Shown here: piece after piece, positions 24,146 through 32,142 of the stretch
How the letters are laid out: each line of letters starts with the position of its first letter
How positions within the stretch are numbered: the first letter of the stretch is position 1
Source of the DNA: Candidatus Gemmiger avistercoris
GTDB lineage: Bacteria; Bacillota; Clostridia; Oscillospirales; Ruminococcaceae
Reading direction: 5' to 3'
NCBI GenBank assembly: GCA_019116705.1
Contig: DXBF01000069.1
Location: 1 to 62,779 of the forward strand
DNA: 62,779 bases
The notes under the pieces: model-generated
Databases searched by the model: none
What the model was told of the DNA's origin: nothing
What the model saw: only the letters and a program-made list of their open reading frames with translations
Made by a program: the position numbers and the translations under genes

Positions 24146-24979
24146 TTATGCTTTGCGGCGGTCGAAGGAGATCTGCAAGACCAGCCAGGCAGCCACGATG
24201 CAGACCGCCGCGATGAGCGCCAGCATCTGCCAGCAGCCCAGCAGGTTGGCCACGGTGGCGTCGTACATGGGGCCGTCAAAGCCCGCTTTCAGCCAGGCCA
24301 GACGGCTGTTGAGGTCGGTGGAAGCGCCCAGCGCCCCCATGCCCCAGCGGCAGACGATGACCGAAGCGATGGCGCTGGCCGCGCCGGTCAGCGTGAAGAG
24401 GATGCCGCTGAACACCACCTGGCCGATCATGAGCACCAGCACCACAAGGATGGCGGTCTCGCCGCTTCTGAACACCGCAGACACCAGCAGGCCGGTGGCG
24501 CTGGAGGCGAACAGCATCAGCAGGACGGTGATGAAGATCTCCACATCGGTCTCAAACAGAAGATGGTTCTGGGGCACATGGACCACGTTCACGAAACCGA
24601 CGGTCAGGATGGCCGCCTGGGCCACCTCGATGAGCAGCAGCACGAAAGCCTTGCTGAGCACCACGGCCAGCAGGTTGACCCCCACCGAGGCTTCCCGCAG
24701 GATGATCTCCCGCTCTTTGCAGATCTCCCGGTAGGAGTTCAGCGTGCCCATGAACGCCGCCATGGCGCTGAGGATGAACAGCGCCGTGCGGCTGCCCACG
24801 TTGACCAGGTTGGAGGTAAAACAGTAGGGGTCCGCCACCAGGCGGATGACCAGCACCATGAAGGGCGCCTGCAGGATCAGGCTGGCCAGCAGCAGTTTGT
24901 CGTTGACGATCAGGCGCAGGTTGCGCTGCACCAGTACGGTGAACTGGCGCAGGGATTTCATTACTTTGACGGGGCGCAT
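24146..24979 (-). CDS. ABC-2 type permease (ABCG-like) of the FHA module
   Basis: 277 residues with six predicted membrane helices in the ABC-2/ABCG order. The segment after helix 2, NSYREICKEREIILREASVGVN, is the conserved coupling stretch of ABCG half-transporters (white/Rv1747 type). It overlaps the ATPase gene by 19 bases and starts at ATG 24979 with GGAGG nearby. It should pair with the double-FHA ATPase to form an exporter; the substrate, probably lipid-like or glycolipid by analogy with Rv1747, is unknown. Confidence 0.85.
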   Translation of the reverse strand: MRPVKVMKSLRQFTVLVQRNLRLIVNDKLLLASLILQAPFMVLVIRLVADPYCFTSNLVNVGSRTALFILSAMAAFMGTLNSYREICKEREIILREASVGVNLLAVVLSKAFVLLLIEVAQAAILTVGFVNVVHVPQNHLLFETDVEIFITVLLMLFASSATGLLVSAVFRSGETAILVVLVLMIGQVVFSGILFTLTGAASAIASVIVCRWGMGALGASTDLNSRLAWLKAGFDGPMYDATVANLLGCWQMLALIAAVCIVAAWLVLQISFDRRKA

Positions 24980-26490
24980 CGTTTGTCTGCCTCCTGTGCT
25001 GCTTCGGGCCAGGCCGCCGCCAGGCGGTTGAACTCCGGCGTGGTAAAATACTTGCGGCGGTACAGTTCCACCTGTTCGGGGTCGCGCAGTTTTTCAAAAA
25101 TATCGCTGGTCAGTTCCACCGCAAAATAGTCGTGGAGGGTTTCCGGCGGGCCGTAATAGCACAGCACGCCGCCCACCCCCAGGAACGCGATCCTGTCGCA
25201 GAGGTTGATGTTGGACATGTTGTGCGTGACCATGAGCACCGTGCAGTTCTGGTGGCTCAGGCGGCGGCACAGTTCCATCATGCTGCGGTCCAGATCTGGC
25301 GAAAGGCCGCTGGTAGGTTCGTCCAGAATCAGCAGGCGCGGGCTGGCCAGCAGTTCCATGGCGATGGAGACCCGCTTTTTCTGCCCGCCCGAAAGCTGGG
25401 AGATCAGCGTTTTTTCCCGGCCGTTGAGGTCCACCGCGTCGATGGCGTGGGCCACGGCGGCGGCGATCTCGGCTTTGCTGGCGTCGTGGGCGATGCGCAG
25501 CTTGGCGGTGAAGGTCAGGCTCTGCTCCACGGTCAGATTATCGTGCATGATGTCCTTTTGGGGCACATAGCCCAGCACCGCGTCGAAGGCGTTGCGGTTT
25601 CCCCGCGTCTCGACGCCGTCAAAGCGGACGCTGCCCGACGTGCAGGGGGCTGTGCCGGTGATGCAGGTAAGCAGGCTGGACTTGCCGGTGCCCGACCCGC
25701 CCACCAGCACCGTAAAGCTGTTGGGTTCGATCTCCAGGCTGGTGCCGTCCACGATGTTCAGGGGCTGCCGGGTGTTGCGGTCCTGCACGGTCTTGCAGAC
25801 GTTGAGCAGCTGCACGCTGATGCCGCTCTTGTGCACGTGGTAGTGCAGCAGGCCGCCGGTGAAGGCGAACACCTGGGCCGGCACATTGATGACGGAACCG
25901 TTGCGCAGCGCCGCCCGGCTGACCCGGACGCCGTCCACGTAGGTGCCGTTGGTGGAACCCAGATCCCGCACAAAGAACTGGCCGTCCTGGCAAAAGACCT
26001 CGCAGTGGTGGCGGGAGACGCGGTCGCTGACCAGTTGGATGTCGCAGTCCTCCCCGCGGCCGATGAGCACCCGCTTTTTGCGGCGCACATCGACTTCGCG
26101 CAGGATGGAGGCGTCGGGCTGTTCCCGCCGGGGTCCGGCGGAAACGTCCTGCGCCTCACGGATCGCCTCCACCCGGAAGGTGATCTCCTGGGTGGCGGCG
26201 TTGCCGTCGGTGTTGAGTCCGATCACATCGCCGGGCTGCAGGGCGCAGCGCTCCCCCGCCGCCAGATAGCGGTTGTTGTACCAGGTAGTGCCGTCCCCCG
26301 CTTCATCGGCCACCGTCCACTGTCCCTCGCTGTAACCGATGGAAAACTGGCGGTCGCCCACGCTGTTGCGGCGCAGCACATACTCGCACTGGGCACTGCG
26401 CCCGAAGCGGTAGGCCCCCCGGCCCGACGGCAGCGTGATGCGCTGGCGGTTGCGCTGTTCGGTGATAAGGAATACGATCTCACTCGGCAC
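24961..26490 (-). CDS. ABC transporter ATPase with two N-terminal FHA domains
   Basis: 509 residues. FHA1 (about 25-95) is degenerate: FGR at 29-31 is kept but the Ser-x-x-His pair is lost. FHA2 (about 138-205) is canonical: IGR 143-145, SRHH 159-162, LGSTNGT 177-183, so it should bind phosphothreonine. The ABC domain has Walker A GGSGTGKSS (264-272), signature LSGGQ (366-370) and Walker B LLILDEPTSGL (386-396), of ABCG type. The arrangement matches the front half of mycobacterial Rv1747, which is fused to its permease; here the permease is a separate overlapping gene. GTG start at 26490 with AAGGGGG upstream. Confidence 0.92.
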   Translation of the reverse strand: MPSEIVFLITEQRNRQRITLPSGRGAYRFGRSAQCEYVLRRNSVGDRQFSIGYSEGQWTVADEAGDGTTWYNNRYLAAGERCALQPGDVIGLNTDGNAATQEITFRVEAIREAQDVSAGPRREQPDASILREVDVRRKKRVLIGRGEDCDIQLVSDRVSRHHCEVFCQDGQFFVRDLGSTNGTYVDGVRVSRAALRNGSVINVPAQVFAFTGGLLHYHVHKSGISVQLLNVCKTVQDRNTRQPLNIVDGTSLEIEPNSFTVLVGGSGTGKSSLLTCITGTAPCTSGSVRFDGVETRGNRNAFDAVLGYVPQKDIMHDNLTVEQSLTFTAKLRIAHDASKAEIAAAVAHAIDAVDLNGREKTLISQLSGGQKKRVSIAMELLASPRLLILDEPTSGLSPDLDRSMMELCRRLSHQNCTVLMVTHNMSNINLCDRIAFLGVGGVLCYYGPPETLHDYFAVELTSDIFEKLRDPEQVELYRRKYFTTPEFNRLAAAWPEAAQEADKRCAPSK

Positions 26491-26502
26491 GGCTGCACCC
26501 CC

Positions 26503-26982
26503 TTACCATTGGAACCCGCCGCCGCAGAACGGCACGAACCGCAGGGTGGACTCCCCCAGCGTCAGTTCCGCGCCGGCCGCCAGCGGGCCGGGTTCCAGCA
26601 CCGCCCGGCCGCCCAGATAACACAGCTGCTGGGAAGAACCCGGCAGCAGGGTGAACGCGCCGGTCTTTTCGTCGTAGGCCACGGCCGCCTGCCGCACCCC
26701 CAGCGGGGCGTCGGGGCTGAGGGTGACGGGCGCAGCGGCCCCGTCCAGCCCCAGGAAAGTCCGCCCCACGCCCAGGCGCAGATCCCGCCCGCGCCCCGGG
26801 CCCGCGGTCACCACCAGCCAGCCCGTCACGGGGCCTTCCGGCGGCGCAGCCTCCGCCGCTTCCGCCGCCGCGCTGGTGTGGACGATGGCGCTCTCGCTCT
26901 GCAAATCGGTATTGCAGTAGGGGCAGGCAGGGTATTTGTCGCCGTCATAAAAATGCCCCTGTTCGCATTTGGTCAGTTTCAT
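26503..26982 (-). CDS. Zn-ribbon plus FHA-like domain protein
   Basis: 159 residues. Residues 1-25 form a single zinc ribbon (CEQGHFYDGDKYPACPYCN); a linker rich in Ala/Glu follows, then an FHA-like beta domain (about 52-155) that starts at LRLGVGRTFLGLDG and lacks the SxxH and STNGT phosphate-binding residues. Such small Zn-ribbon/FHA proteins commonly accompany FHA-type secretion or signalling operons in Firmicutes. It lies between the VWA/FHA gene (22 bases) and the ATPase gene (12 bases). Start at 26982 with GAGGAA upstream. Confidence 0.75.
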   Translation of the reverse strand: MKLTKCEQGHFYDGDKYPACPYCNTDLQSESAIVHTSAAAEAAEAAPPEGPVTGWLVVTAGPGRGRDLRLGVGRTFLGLDGAAAPVTLSPDAPLGVRQAAVAYDEKTGAFTLLPGSSQQLCYLGGRAVLEPGPLAAGAELTLGESTLRFVPFCGGGFQW

Positions 26983-27004
26983 CGCACGTTCCTCGCTTCT
27001 TTCC

Positions 27005-28720
27005 TCACAGTACCAGCCGCACCGTGGTGCGCCCCAGCCGCAGGGCGTCATTGTTTTGCAGGCGGTGTTCCCCCTCGATGCGTTCGCCGTTCACGAACAC
27101 CGGCGCGCCGGGGTCCAGCGTCTGTACCAGCAGCGACTCGCCGCGCACACACAGCACGCAGTGCTGGGCCCGCACCTGGGCATCCGGCAGGCAGAGGTCG
27201 CACTGGGCGGCGTCGCTGCCCAGGATCAGGCTGCTCTCCACCATGCCGGCCCAGCGGCTTTCGGCGATAGACCCTTTCTGCGCCCAGAACAGCGTCACCC
27301 AGCGGCGCGGCAGGGCGGCAGGCCCCTGGGTACCGGCCAGCAGATGTTCCGCCTCGGCGGTCTGTTCCGCCGCCCGGTCCCGCCGCCGCAGCCGCCGCCA
27401 CTGCAGGGCCAGCACCGCCAGCACGGCAGCCGCCAGCAGCAGCGGGGCGCGGAACCGCGCCAGATAGAAAGCCCGGTCCCGGGGCCAGACTGCGATCGTA
27501 AAATCCGTCTCGTCCCGCAGGGAACTGACGTTGGCGGGCGAAAGGCGACTGGACACCTTGTTCAGCGCCACATTGTAATTGCCCTTGTACAGCGGATCGG
27601 TGGTCAGCAGCACGATGCGGCCGTCCTCGCTGATCTCGACCTCGCGCACCGGCACATGCCAGTTCCAGATGTCGTTGCTGGCGACCCGGTAGAACTGGGG
27701 CCGCGTGGCGTTGGGGTTGACCGCCTGGTTCATCGTCAGGCGCAGCGTGTTGCGGCCAAGGACCTCGACCTTTTCCACCTGGGGCCGGGTCATGCGGAAC
27801 CCCATATAGACCGTGGTGCTGCTTTGCACCGCGCTGCCCAGGCTGGGGATGGACAGGGTGACGATCTCCTGCCGTTCCCCGGCCAGATTCTCGGGCACTT
27901 CGGTGCGCAGTTCCAGCGCCGAAGCCATCTGCTGCTGCAGGGCCAGCATCCCGTCGCCCATCTCGTCCATTGCGCAGGGGATGATCTGCCCGTTGCTGAG
28001 CGCCCGCAGCACTTCCAGCGCCTGCGGGGACGGGCCGCCCACAAAGGTGTAGAACGCGGCGTTGAGCGTGCCGGCGCCGGACGCTCCGGCCAGCAGCGCC
28101 GGCTGGCGGAACAGGCTGGCGGCCGCCGTGCAGAGGAACACCGCCTTGCGCGGCGCCAGGGCCTGATAATCCCGCTGGATGTCGCCCAGCAGCAGGGCGG
28201 GGGCTCCGGCGGCGTCCGGCGCGCCCTCGGCCTGTTCGATCCCCGCCAGCGCCGTATACAGAGAGGACGCGTCGGAGGTGGCGGGCTGCACGCAGGCCGC
28301 GCCGCCCGCCAGGGTATACAGGGCGATCTGGTCGTTGGGCTCCTTGTGGCGGATCAGCTGCCAGACCGCCCCGCGCATCTGGCGGAAATCGGCAGGTTCG
28401 ATCTCCGCACTGTTATCCAGCACGACCAGGTAGCAGACCGGGCTGCTGGCCTGCCCCAGCGAACTGGCGTCCAGCGTGTGATCGCCCAGCGTCAGTTCCA
28501 GCCCCGCCGCCTGCACCATCGTGGGGGTGTAGGCGTTGCCCTCGGCGTCCTGCGCGTAGAAAAACACGTTCATATCGGGCACGTTGACATACGCCTGTTC
28601 CAGCCGGAAGGCGCCCGCCCCGCCGGTCATCGTCGTGGTATCGGCCCGCGGCGCCGGCGCGGTCAGCAGGCAGAGCACCAGCGCCGCGAACAGAGCCAGC
28701 GGGTATCGTAGGGTCTTCAC
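27005..28720 (-). CDS. Membrane protein with extracytoplasmic VWA-like domain and cytosolic FHA domain
   Basis: 571 residues. Signal peptide 1-26, an extracytoplasmic domain containing a VWA-like strand YLVVLDNSAEI (97-107) in which the metal-site DxSxS reads D-N-S-A-E, then Ig-like beta sections, one transmembrane helix at about 428-447 followed by RRLRRRDR, and a cytosolic C-terminal FHA-like domain (about 490-570; LGSD, QHC and VNGE positions recognisable, STNGT lost). It probably senses or scaffolds something outside and docks the FHA module inside. GTG start at 28720 with GGAGG. Neighbours are 15 and 22 bases away. Confidence 0.8.
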   Translation of the reverse strand: MKTLRYPLALFAALVLCLLTAPAPRADTTTMTGGAGAFRLEQAYVNVPDMNVFFYAQDAEGNAYTPTMVQAAGLELTLGDHTLDASSLGQASSPVCYLVVLDNSAEIEPADFRQMRGAVWQLIRHKEPNDQIALYTLAGGAACVQPATSDASSLYTALAGIEQAEGAPDAAGAPALLLGDIQRDYQALAPRKAVFLCTAAASLFRQPALLAGASGAGTLNAAFYTFVGGPSPQALEVLRALSNGQIIPCAMDEMGDGMLALQQQMASALELRTEVPENLAGERQEIVTLSIPSLGSAVQSSTTVYMGFRMTRPQVEKVEVLGRNTLRLTMNQAVNPNATRPQFYRVASNDIWNWHVPVREVEISEDGRIVLLTTDPLYKGNYNVALNKVSSRLSPANVSSLRDETDFTIAVWPRDRAFYLARFRAPLLLAAAVLAVLALQWRRLRRRDRAAEQTAEAEHLLAGTQGPAALPRRWVTLFWAQKGSIAESRWAGMVESSLILGSDAAQCDLCLPDAQVRAQHCVLCVRGESLLVQTLDPGAPVFVNGERIEGEHRLQNNDALRLGRTTVRLVL

Positions 28721-28735
28721 GCACAGCCTCCTGTT

Positions 28736-30088
28736 TTACTGTATCGGTTGCATGCGGTCCAGTTTGCTGTGCAGCGCGCGCAGGGCCGCCAGCACCTTCC
28801 GGCGGCGGGGATCCTGCGCGGGGGTGCGCTCAGGCAGGATCTCGATCCCGCCGTCCGCATCCCCGTCGTCCTCGTCCGCGGCGCTCAGGTCCGGCATCAG
28901 GGGCGTGTGGGGGCCGCGGGCGGGCGGTTCTTCATCCAGGATCGGTTCGCCCTCCTGCCGCAGAATGGGGTAAGAGAAGATCGCCCCCGGCACCTCGATC
29001 TCCGGCGGGTCGCTGGGCTGGTCCTTCGGTTCGGTGTCAAAATACTCCGGCGAGGGGGTGGTCTCCCCCTCCGGCGCGGGCAGCACCACCGGCTCCGGGG
29101 CGGGCTCCGCTTCGTCCAGGCCAGGTGCGACCACACAGTTTACCGGCGCGGGGCCCTGCAGGCTGCCGTCCGTTTGCTCCGGCTGCGGCAGGGCGGCCGC
29201 CGCCGCACGCACCGTCTGGTCCGAAAGGTCCAGTTCCGGCTCGGGCGCTTCCTGCAGGCCCACGTCCCGGTAGGGCGCCAGCGGGCTGTTCTGGCGGGCA
29301 TAGTCCTGGGCTTCCTGCAGTTCCCCGATCATCTCGGCCAGAAAATCCAGCAGCTTGTCCCGCTGCTGCTCCATCGCCGTAATGCGGCTCTGCAGGTCCT
29401 GCAAACGCAGGCGGTGGGCGTTCTGGATCTCCTGCGTCTCATCGGTGGCGGCCTGCACCATCTTGCGCGCCTGGCTGATGGCCTGGTCCCGCGCCAGCTG
29501 GTCGATGGCCTCCGCCTTGCGGTTGGCCTCCGCCAGCAGCGCGTCGGCGTCCGCCCGGGCCTGGGCGCGGATCTTGTCTGCCTCGGCGTTTGCCTGCGCC
29601 AGCACCTGGTCCCGGTCGCTTTCCAGTTTCTGCCGCGCTTCGTCGTGGGCGCGCCCCTTGATGCGCAGCGCGGCCTCGGCGTTTTCGGCGCGCTCGTTCA
29701 GTTCCTGTTTTTCCCGCGTAAGGTCGCTGTTTTTCAGGCGCAGCACCGCCACCTGGTCAGTCAGGGAGTGGTTGCGCTCCTGCACTTTGGCATAACGCGC
29801 CGCCAGATCGTCCTGCCGCCGGGCGATCTTGTCCGTCTGCCCGGCCAGCGTTGCGTTCTGGGCCGCCAGGTTCTGGTTCTGCCCCAGCAGCGTCTGGCAG
29901 CGGCGGCGCAACGCCTCGCCTTCCTGCCGGGCCGCGCGGGTCTCGGCCGCCGCGCTGGCAAGACTCTGTTCATAGTCGCCGCACAGGGCACGCAGGGCCG
30001 CGCGCACGTCCTCGGGTTCGTACCCGCCGAATCGCGCTTTGCGCACCCCGCACTGTTCCATGTACTGGTTTGGATCGATTTTTGCCAT
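28736..30088 (-). CDS. DivIVA-like coiled-coil protein heading the FHA operon
   Basis: 450 residues. The N-terminus KARFGGYEPEDVRAAL (about 17-32) matches the DivIVA/GpsB membrane-curvature signature (F..GY...DV). Residues about 33-255 are a long coiled coil with an AEADKIRAQARADADAL stretch, as in DivIVA relatives; residues about 270-420 are acidic and Pro-rich, and the last 30 are basic. Such proteins sit at poles or septa and recruit partners, so it may place the exporter at the division site (inference). ATG at 30088; the TTG three codons upstream is not needed. First gene after the promoter at 30127-30155. Confidence 0.75.
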   Translation of the reverse strand: MAKIDPNQYMEQCGVRKARFGGYEPEDVRAALRALCGDYEQSLASAAAETRAARQEGEALRRRCQTLLGQNQNLAAQNATLAGQTDKIARRQDDLAARYAKVQERNHSLTDQVAVLRLKNSDLTREKQELNERAENAEAALRIKGRAHDEARQKLESDRDQVLAQANAEADKIRAQARADADALLAEANRKAEAIDQLARDQAISQARKMVQAATDETQEIQNAHRLRLQDLQSRITAMEQQRDKLLDFLAEMIGELQEAQDYARQNSPLAPYRDVGLQEAPEPELDLSDQTVRAAAAALPQPEQTDGSLQGPAPVNCVVAPGLDEAEPAPEPVVLPAPEGETTPSPEYFDTEPKDQPSDPPEIEVPGAIFSYPILRQEGEPILDEEPPARGPHTPLMPDLSAADEDDGDADGGIEILPERTPAQDPRRRKVLAALRALHSKLDRMQPIQ

Positions 30089-30126
30089 AGAACGCAATCC
30101 CCCGACAAATTTGTATATATAGTATC

Positions 30127-30155
30127 ATTATACGGCAAGGGATTGTTGAACGCAA
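30127..30155 (-). promoter_or_regulatory. Promoter of the FHA/ABC operon
   Basis: On the minus strand TTGCGT, 17-base spacer, TATAAT. It serves five tightly spaced genes down to 24146. Confidence 0.75.
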
Positions 30156-30255
30156 GCGGATTTTGACGCCCGGAGCCGCAGGCAGACGCCTTTTCCCGCC
30201 CCCCTGCGCCGCCTGCCCATAAAAGGCCCCGGGCCTTGCCGCGGTATAGTAAGAA

Positions 30256-30291
30256 GCCGCCCCCGGCTTTGCTGGCAAAGCCGGGGGCGGC
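30256..30291 (-). terminator. Hairpin after the GNAT gene
   Basis: GCCGCCCCCGGCTTTG pairs perfectly with its partner across a four-base loop. The trailing bases on the minus strand (TTCTTAC) are only moderately T-rich. Confidence 0.65.
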
Positions 30292-30293
30292 GG

Positions 30294-30767
30294 TCACAGC
30301 ATACAGCGCATGGTGCGGGCTGCCTCCACGAAGTCGTGGGATTCATACAGGGCGATAGCGCTGCTGTTCTGCGCCAGGACGTTCAGTTCCAGGTATTCCA
30401 GCCGGCGGTCCCGCGCCCAGCGCTTGGCGGCGCCCAGCAGCGAACTGCCGATGCCCTGCCGGCGCTTTTCCGGCGCGACGATCAGGTCGTTCAGGCTGGC
30501 GTAGCGGTGGGGCAGCACGCAGCTGAACTCCGGCGTCCACCCGGCATAGAGCACCAGGGCAAAGCCCACCACGGCCCCCTCCTGCTCCGCCAGCAGAAAG
30601 TCCGCGTCCGGGGCTTCGATATAACGGCGGACGGGTTCCTCCTCCCGCGGGGCGGCACAGAAAAACTCCGGCTGCAGGTCGACCAGTTCTTCGTCCAGGA
30701 CCCGGTACAGGCCCAGGATGGCGGGCAGGTCGGCCGCTGCGGCGGGCCGGATCACGGTTTTTGGCAT
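30294..30767 (-). CDS. GNAT-family N-acetyltransferase
   Basis: 157 residues, a single GNAT domain. The acetyl-CoA loop is VAPEKRRQGIGSSLLGAAKRWA (about 94-115), preceded by the strand YASLNDLIV and followed by LELNVLAQNSSAIALYESHDF. Opening residues MPKTVIRPAAAADLPAI match the usual start; the longer frame upstream has no ribosome site, while GAGGGGG lies before 30767. Substrate unknown. Confidence 0.88.
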   Translation of the reverse strand: MPKTVIRPAAAADLPAILGLYRVLDEELVDLQPEFFCAAPREEEPVRRYIEAPDADFLLAEQEGAVVGFALVLYAGWTPEFSCVLPHRYASLNDLIVAPEKRRQGIGSSLLGAAKRWARDRRLEYLELNVLAQNSSAIALYESHDFVEAARTMRCML

Positions 30768-30864
30768 GGCAGAAGCCCCCTCTCTGCAAAAAATGCAGCA
30801 ATGATACACAAAAAGACAGCCCACGGCCGGGCTCCCGCCGTTCCCGTGGAACGGCAGCGCCCAA

Positions 30865-30912
30865 AACGCCGCAACGCTGTCTTTTGGTCAAGTGGCGGCG
30901 TCGTTTTTTTCA
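30865..30912. terminator. Possible terminator hairpin
   Basis: CGCCGC and GCGGCG arms around a loop of about 20 bases, with TTTTTTT on the plus side and TTTT on the minus side. The only gene it can serve is the 77-residue ORF on the minus strand just upstream of it. Confidence 0.45.
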
Positions 30913-30974
30913 GCAAACCACGCCTGAAACACCCGTCGGAGCCTGGCCCTGCCGGGTACGTGAGACCGAAATTT

Positions 30975-31208
30975 TTACTTGATCTCCTGGATCGTGTAGG
31001 TAAAGCCGTATTCTTCCTGCAGCTTTTTCACCGCGGGCTCGCAATCCTCAATGAAGGTGGGGGCGTAAACGCTCTGGCCGTTGTGAGCCTTCTTGTAGTC
31101 CTCCACGATCTCGGTCAGCTTGTTCCAGCCCTCGTCCGCCTTGGCCTGGTCCATATCCTTGGGGAAGTCGATGATAAATTCGCGGTGTTTGGGGATCCGT
31201 GCTTTCAT
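30975..31208 (-). CDS. Small conserved-looking cytosolic protein, 77 residues
   Basis: 77 residues starting MKARIPKHREFIIDFPKDMD, soluble, mixed alpha/beta, no signal or membrane segment. The codon use and GC pattern at third positions look like a real gene, and GGAG precedes the ATG at 31208 (the in-frame GTG three codons earlier overlaps the ribosome site). I do not recognise the family. It follows a class 1 repeat that sits between it and tatD. Confidence 0.65.
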   Translation of the reverse strand: MKARIPKHREFIIDFPKDMDQAKADEGWNKLTEIVEDYKKAHNGQSVYAPTFIEDCEPAVKKLQEEYGFTYTIQEIK

Positions 31209-31279
31209 GGTTTTCACTCCTGGTCGTTGTTGTTGTCCTTCCCGCTTTCCTGTAAGAAAGCCGGCAAAGAACGTTTATT

Positions 31280-31344
31280 CAAAATCGCACATTCGTGCGA
31301 TTTTATTTGGAATTTCTTTGGTTCTTTCTTTGTAAAGAAAGAAC
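31280..31344 (-). repeat. Structured intergenic repeat, class 1, copy C
   Basis: Minus-strand copy starting three bases after the tatD stop codon: GTTCTTTCTTT / AAAGAAAGAAC hairpin, CCAAAGAAATTCC box, then AAAATCGCAC / GTGCGATTTT. Confidence 0.85.
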
Positions 31345-31347
31345 ATT

Positions 31348-32142
31348 TTATACAATTTGGAAACATTCGCGCGCATTGGCGGCGGTCAGGTCCAGCACCG
31401 CCTGGGGTTCCATCTGCCAGATCCCGGCGATGTAATCCGCCACATGGGCGATGTTGCGGCTGTCGTTGCGGCGGCCCCGCACCGGCTCCGGCGCCATGTA
31501 GGGGCAGTCGGTTTCCAGCACCGCCCACCGGGGTTCGATGGCGGCCAGCACCCGGGCGGCCCGCTTGGCCCCCCTGTAGGTCACGGCCCCACCGAAGCCC
31601 AGGTACATCCCCTGCCCGGTGAGCCAGACCGCATCCTCGGCACTGCCGCTGTAACAGTGCAGCACGCCCCGGGGCTTGTACCGGCGCAGCAGTTCGTACA
31701 TCTCGGCGTGGGCCTCCCGGTCGTGGACCGATACCGGCAAGTCCAGTTCCGCCGCCAGCTGCAGCTGGGCCTCAAACAGTTCCAGCTGTGCCTGCCGGGG
31801 CACCGGCCAGTGATGGTCCAGCCCGATCTCCCCCACGGCCACCACCCGGCCGTCCTCATACAGCGGGCGCATGGCGTCCAGTTCGGCGCGCCAGTCGCCG
31901 TGGTAGACGGCCACCGTGGCGGCGTCCTCCTCGATGATGCTTTCGGGGTGGATGCCCAGCGCCGCATACACAAAAGGCTGGCTGCGGGCCAGTTCCAGCA
32001 CGCGGGGCGCGTCCCCCGAATGGGTCGCACATTCCAGCACGCCGGCCACCCCGCCGGCGGGCAGTGCCGCCATCAGTTCGCCGCGGTCGGCGTCGAACTG
32101 TCGGGAACAGTAATGGGCGTGGGTATCAAAAATATTCTGCAT
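31348..32142 (-). CDS. tatD: TatD-family metal-dependent hydrolase/DNase
   Basis: 264 residues, TIM-barrel amidohydrolase. Metal ligands: FDTHAHY at the N-terminus, GEIGLDHHW near residue 107, SVHDREAH, LHCYSGSAE and LETDCPYMAPEPVRGRRNDS. TatD proteins act as 3'-5' exonucleases or D-aminoacyl-tRNA-type hydrolases in quality control. Two ATG codons (32145, 32142) overlap the stop of the EamA gene; the second has better spacing from GGAG. metG, the EamA gene and tatD form one transcript, a metG-tatD pairing common in Firmicutes. Confidence 0.9.
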   Translation of the reverse strand: MQNIFDTHAHYCSRQFDADRGELMAALPAGGVAGVLECATHSGDAPRVLELARSQPFVYAALGIHPESIIEEDAATVAVYHGDWRAELDAMRPLYEDGRVVAVGEIGLDHHWPVPRQAQLELFEAQLQLAAELDLPVSVHDREAHAEMYELLRRYKPRGVLHCYSGSAEDAVWLTGQGMYLGFGGAVTYRGAKRAARVLAAIEPRWAVLETDCPYMAPEPVRGRRNDSRNIAHVADYIAGIWQMEPQAVLDLTAANARECFQIV

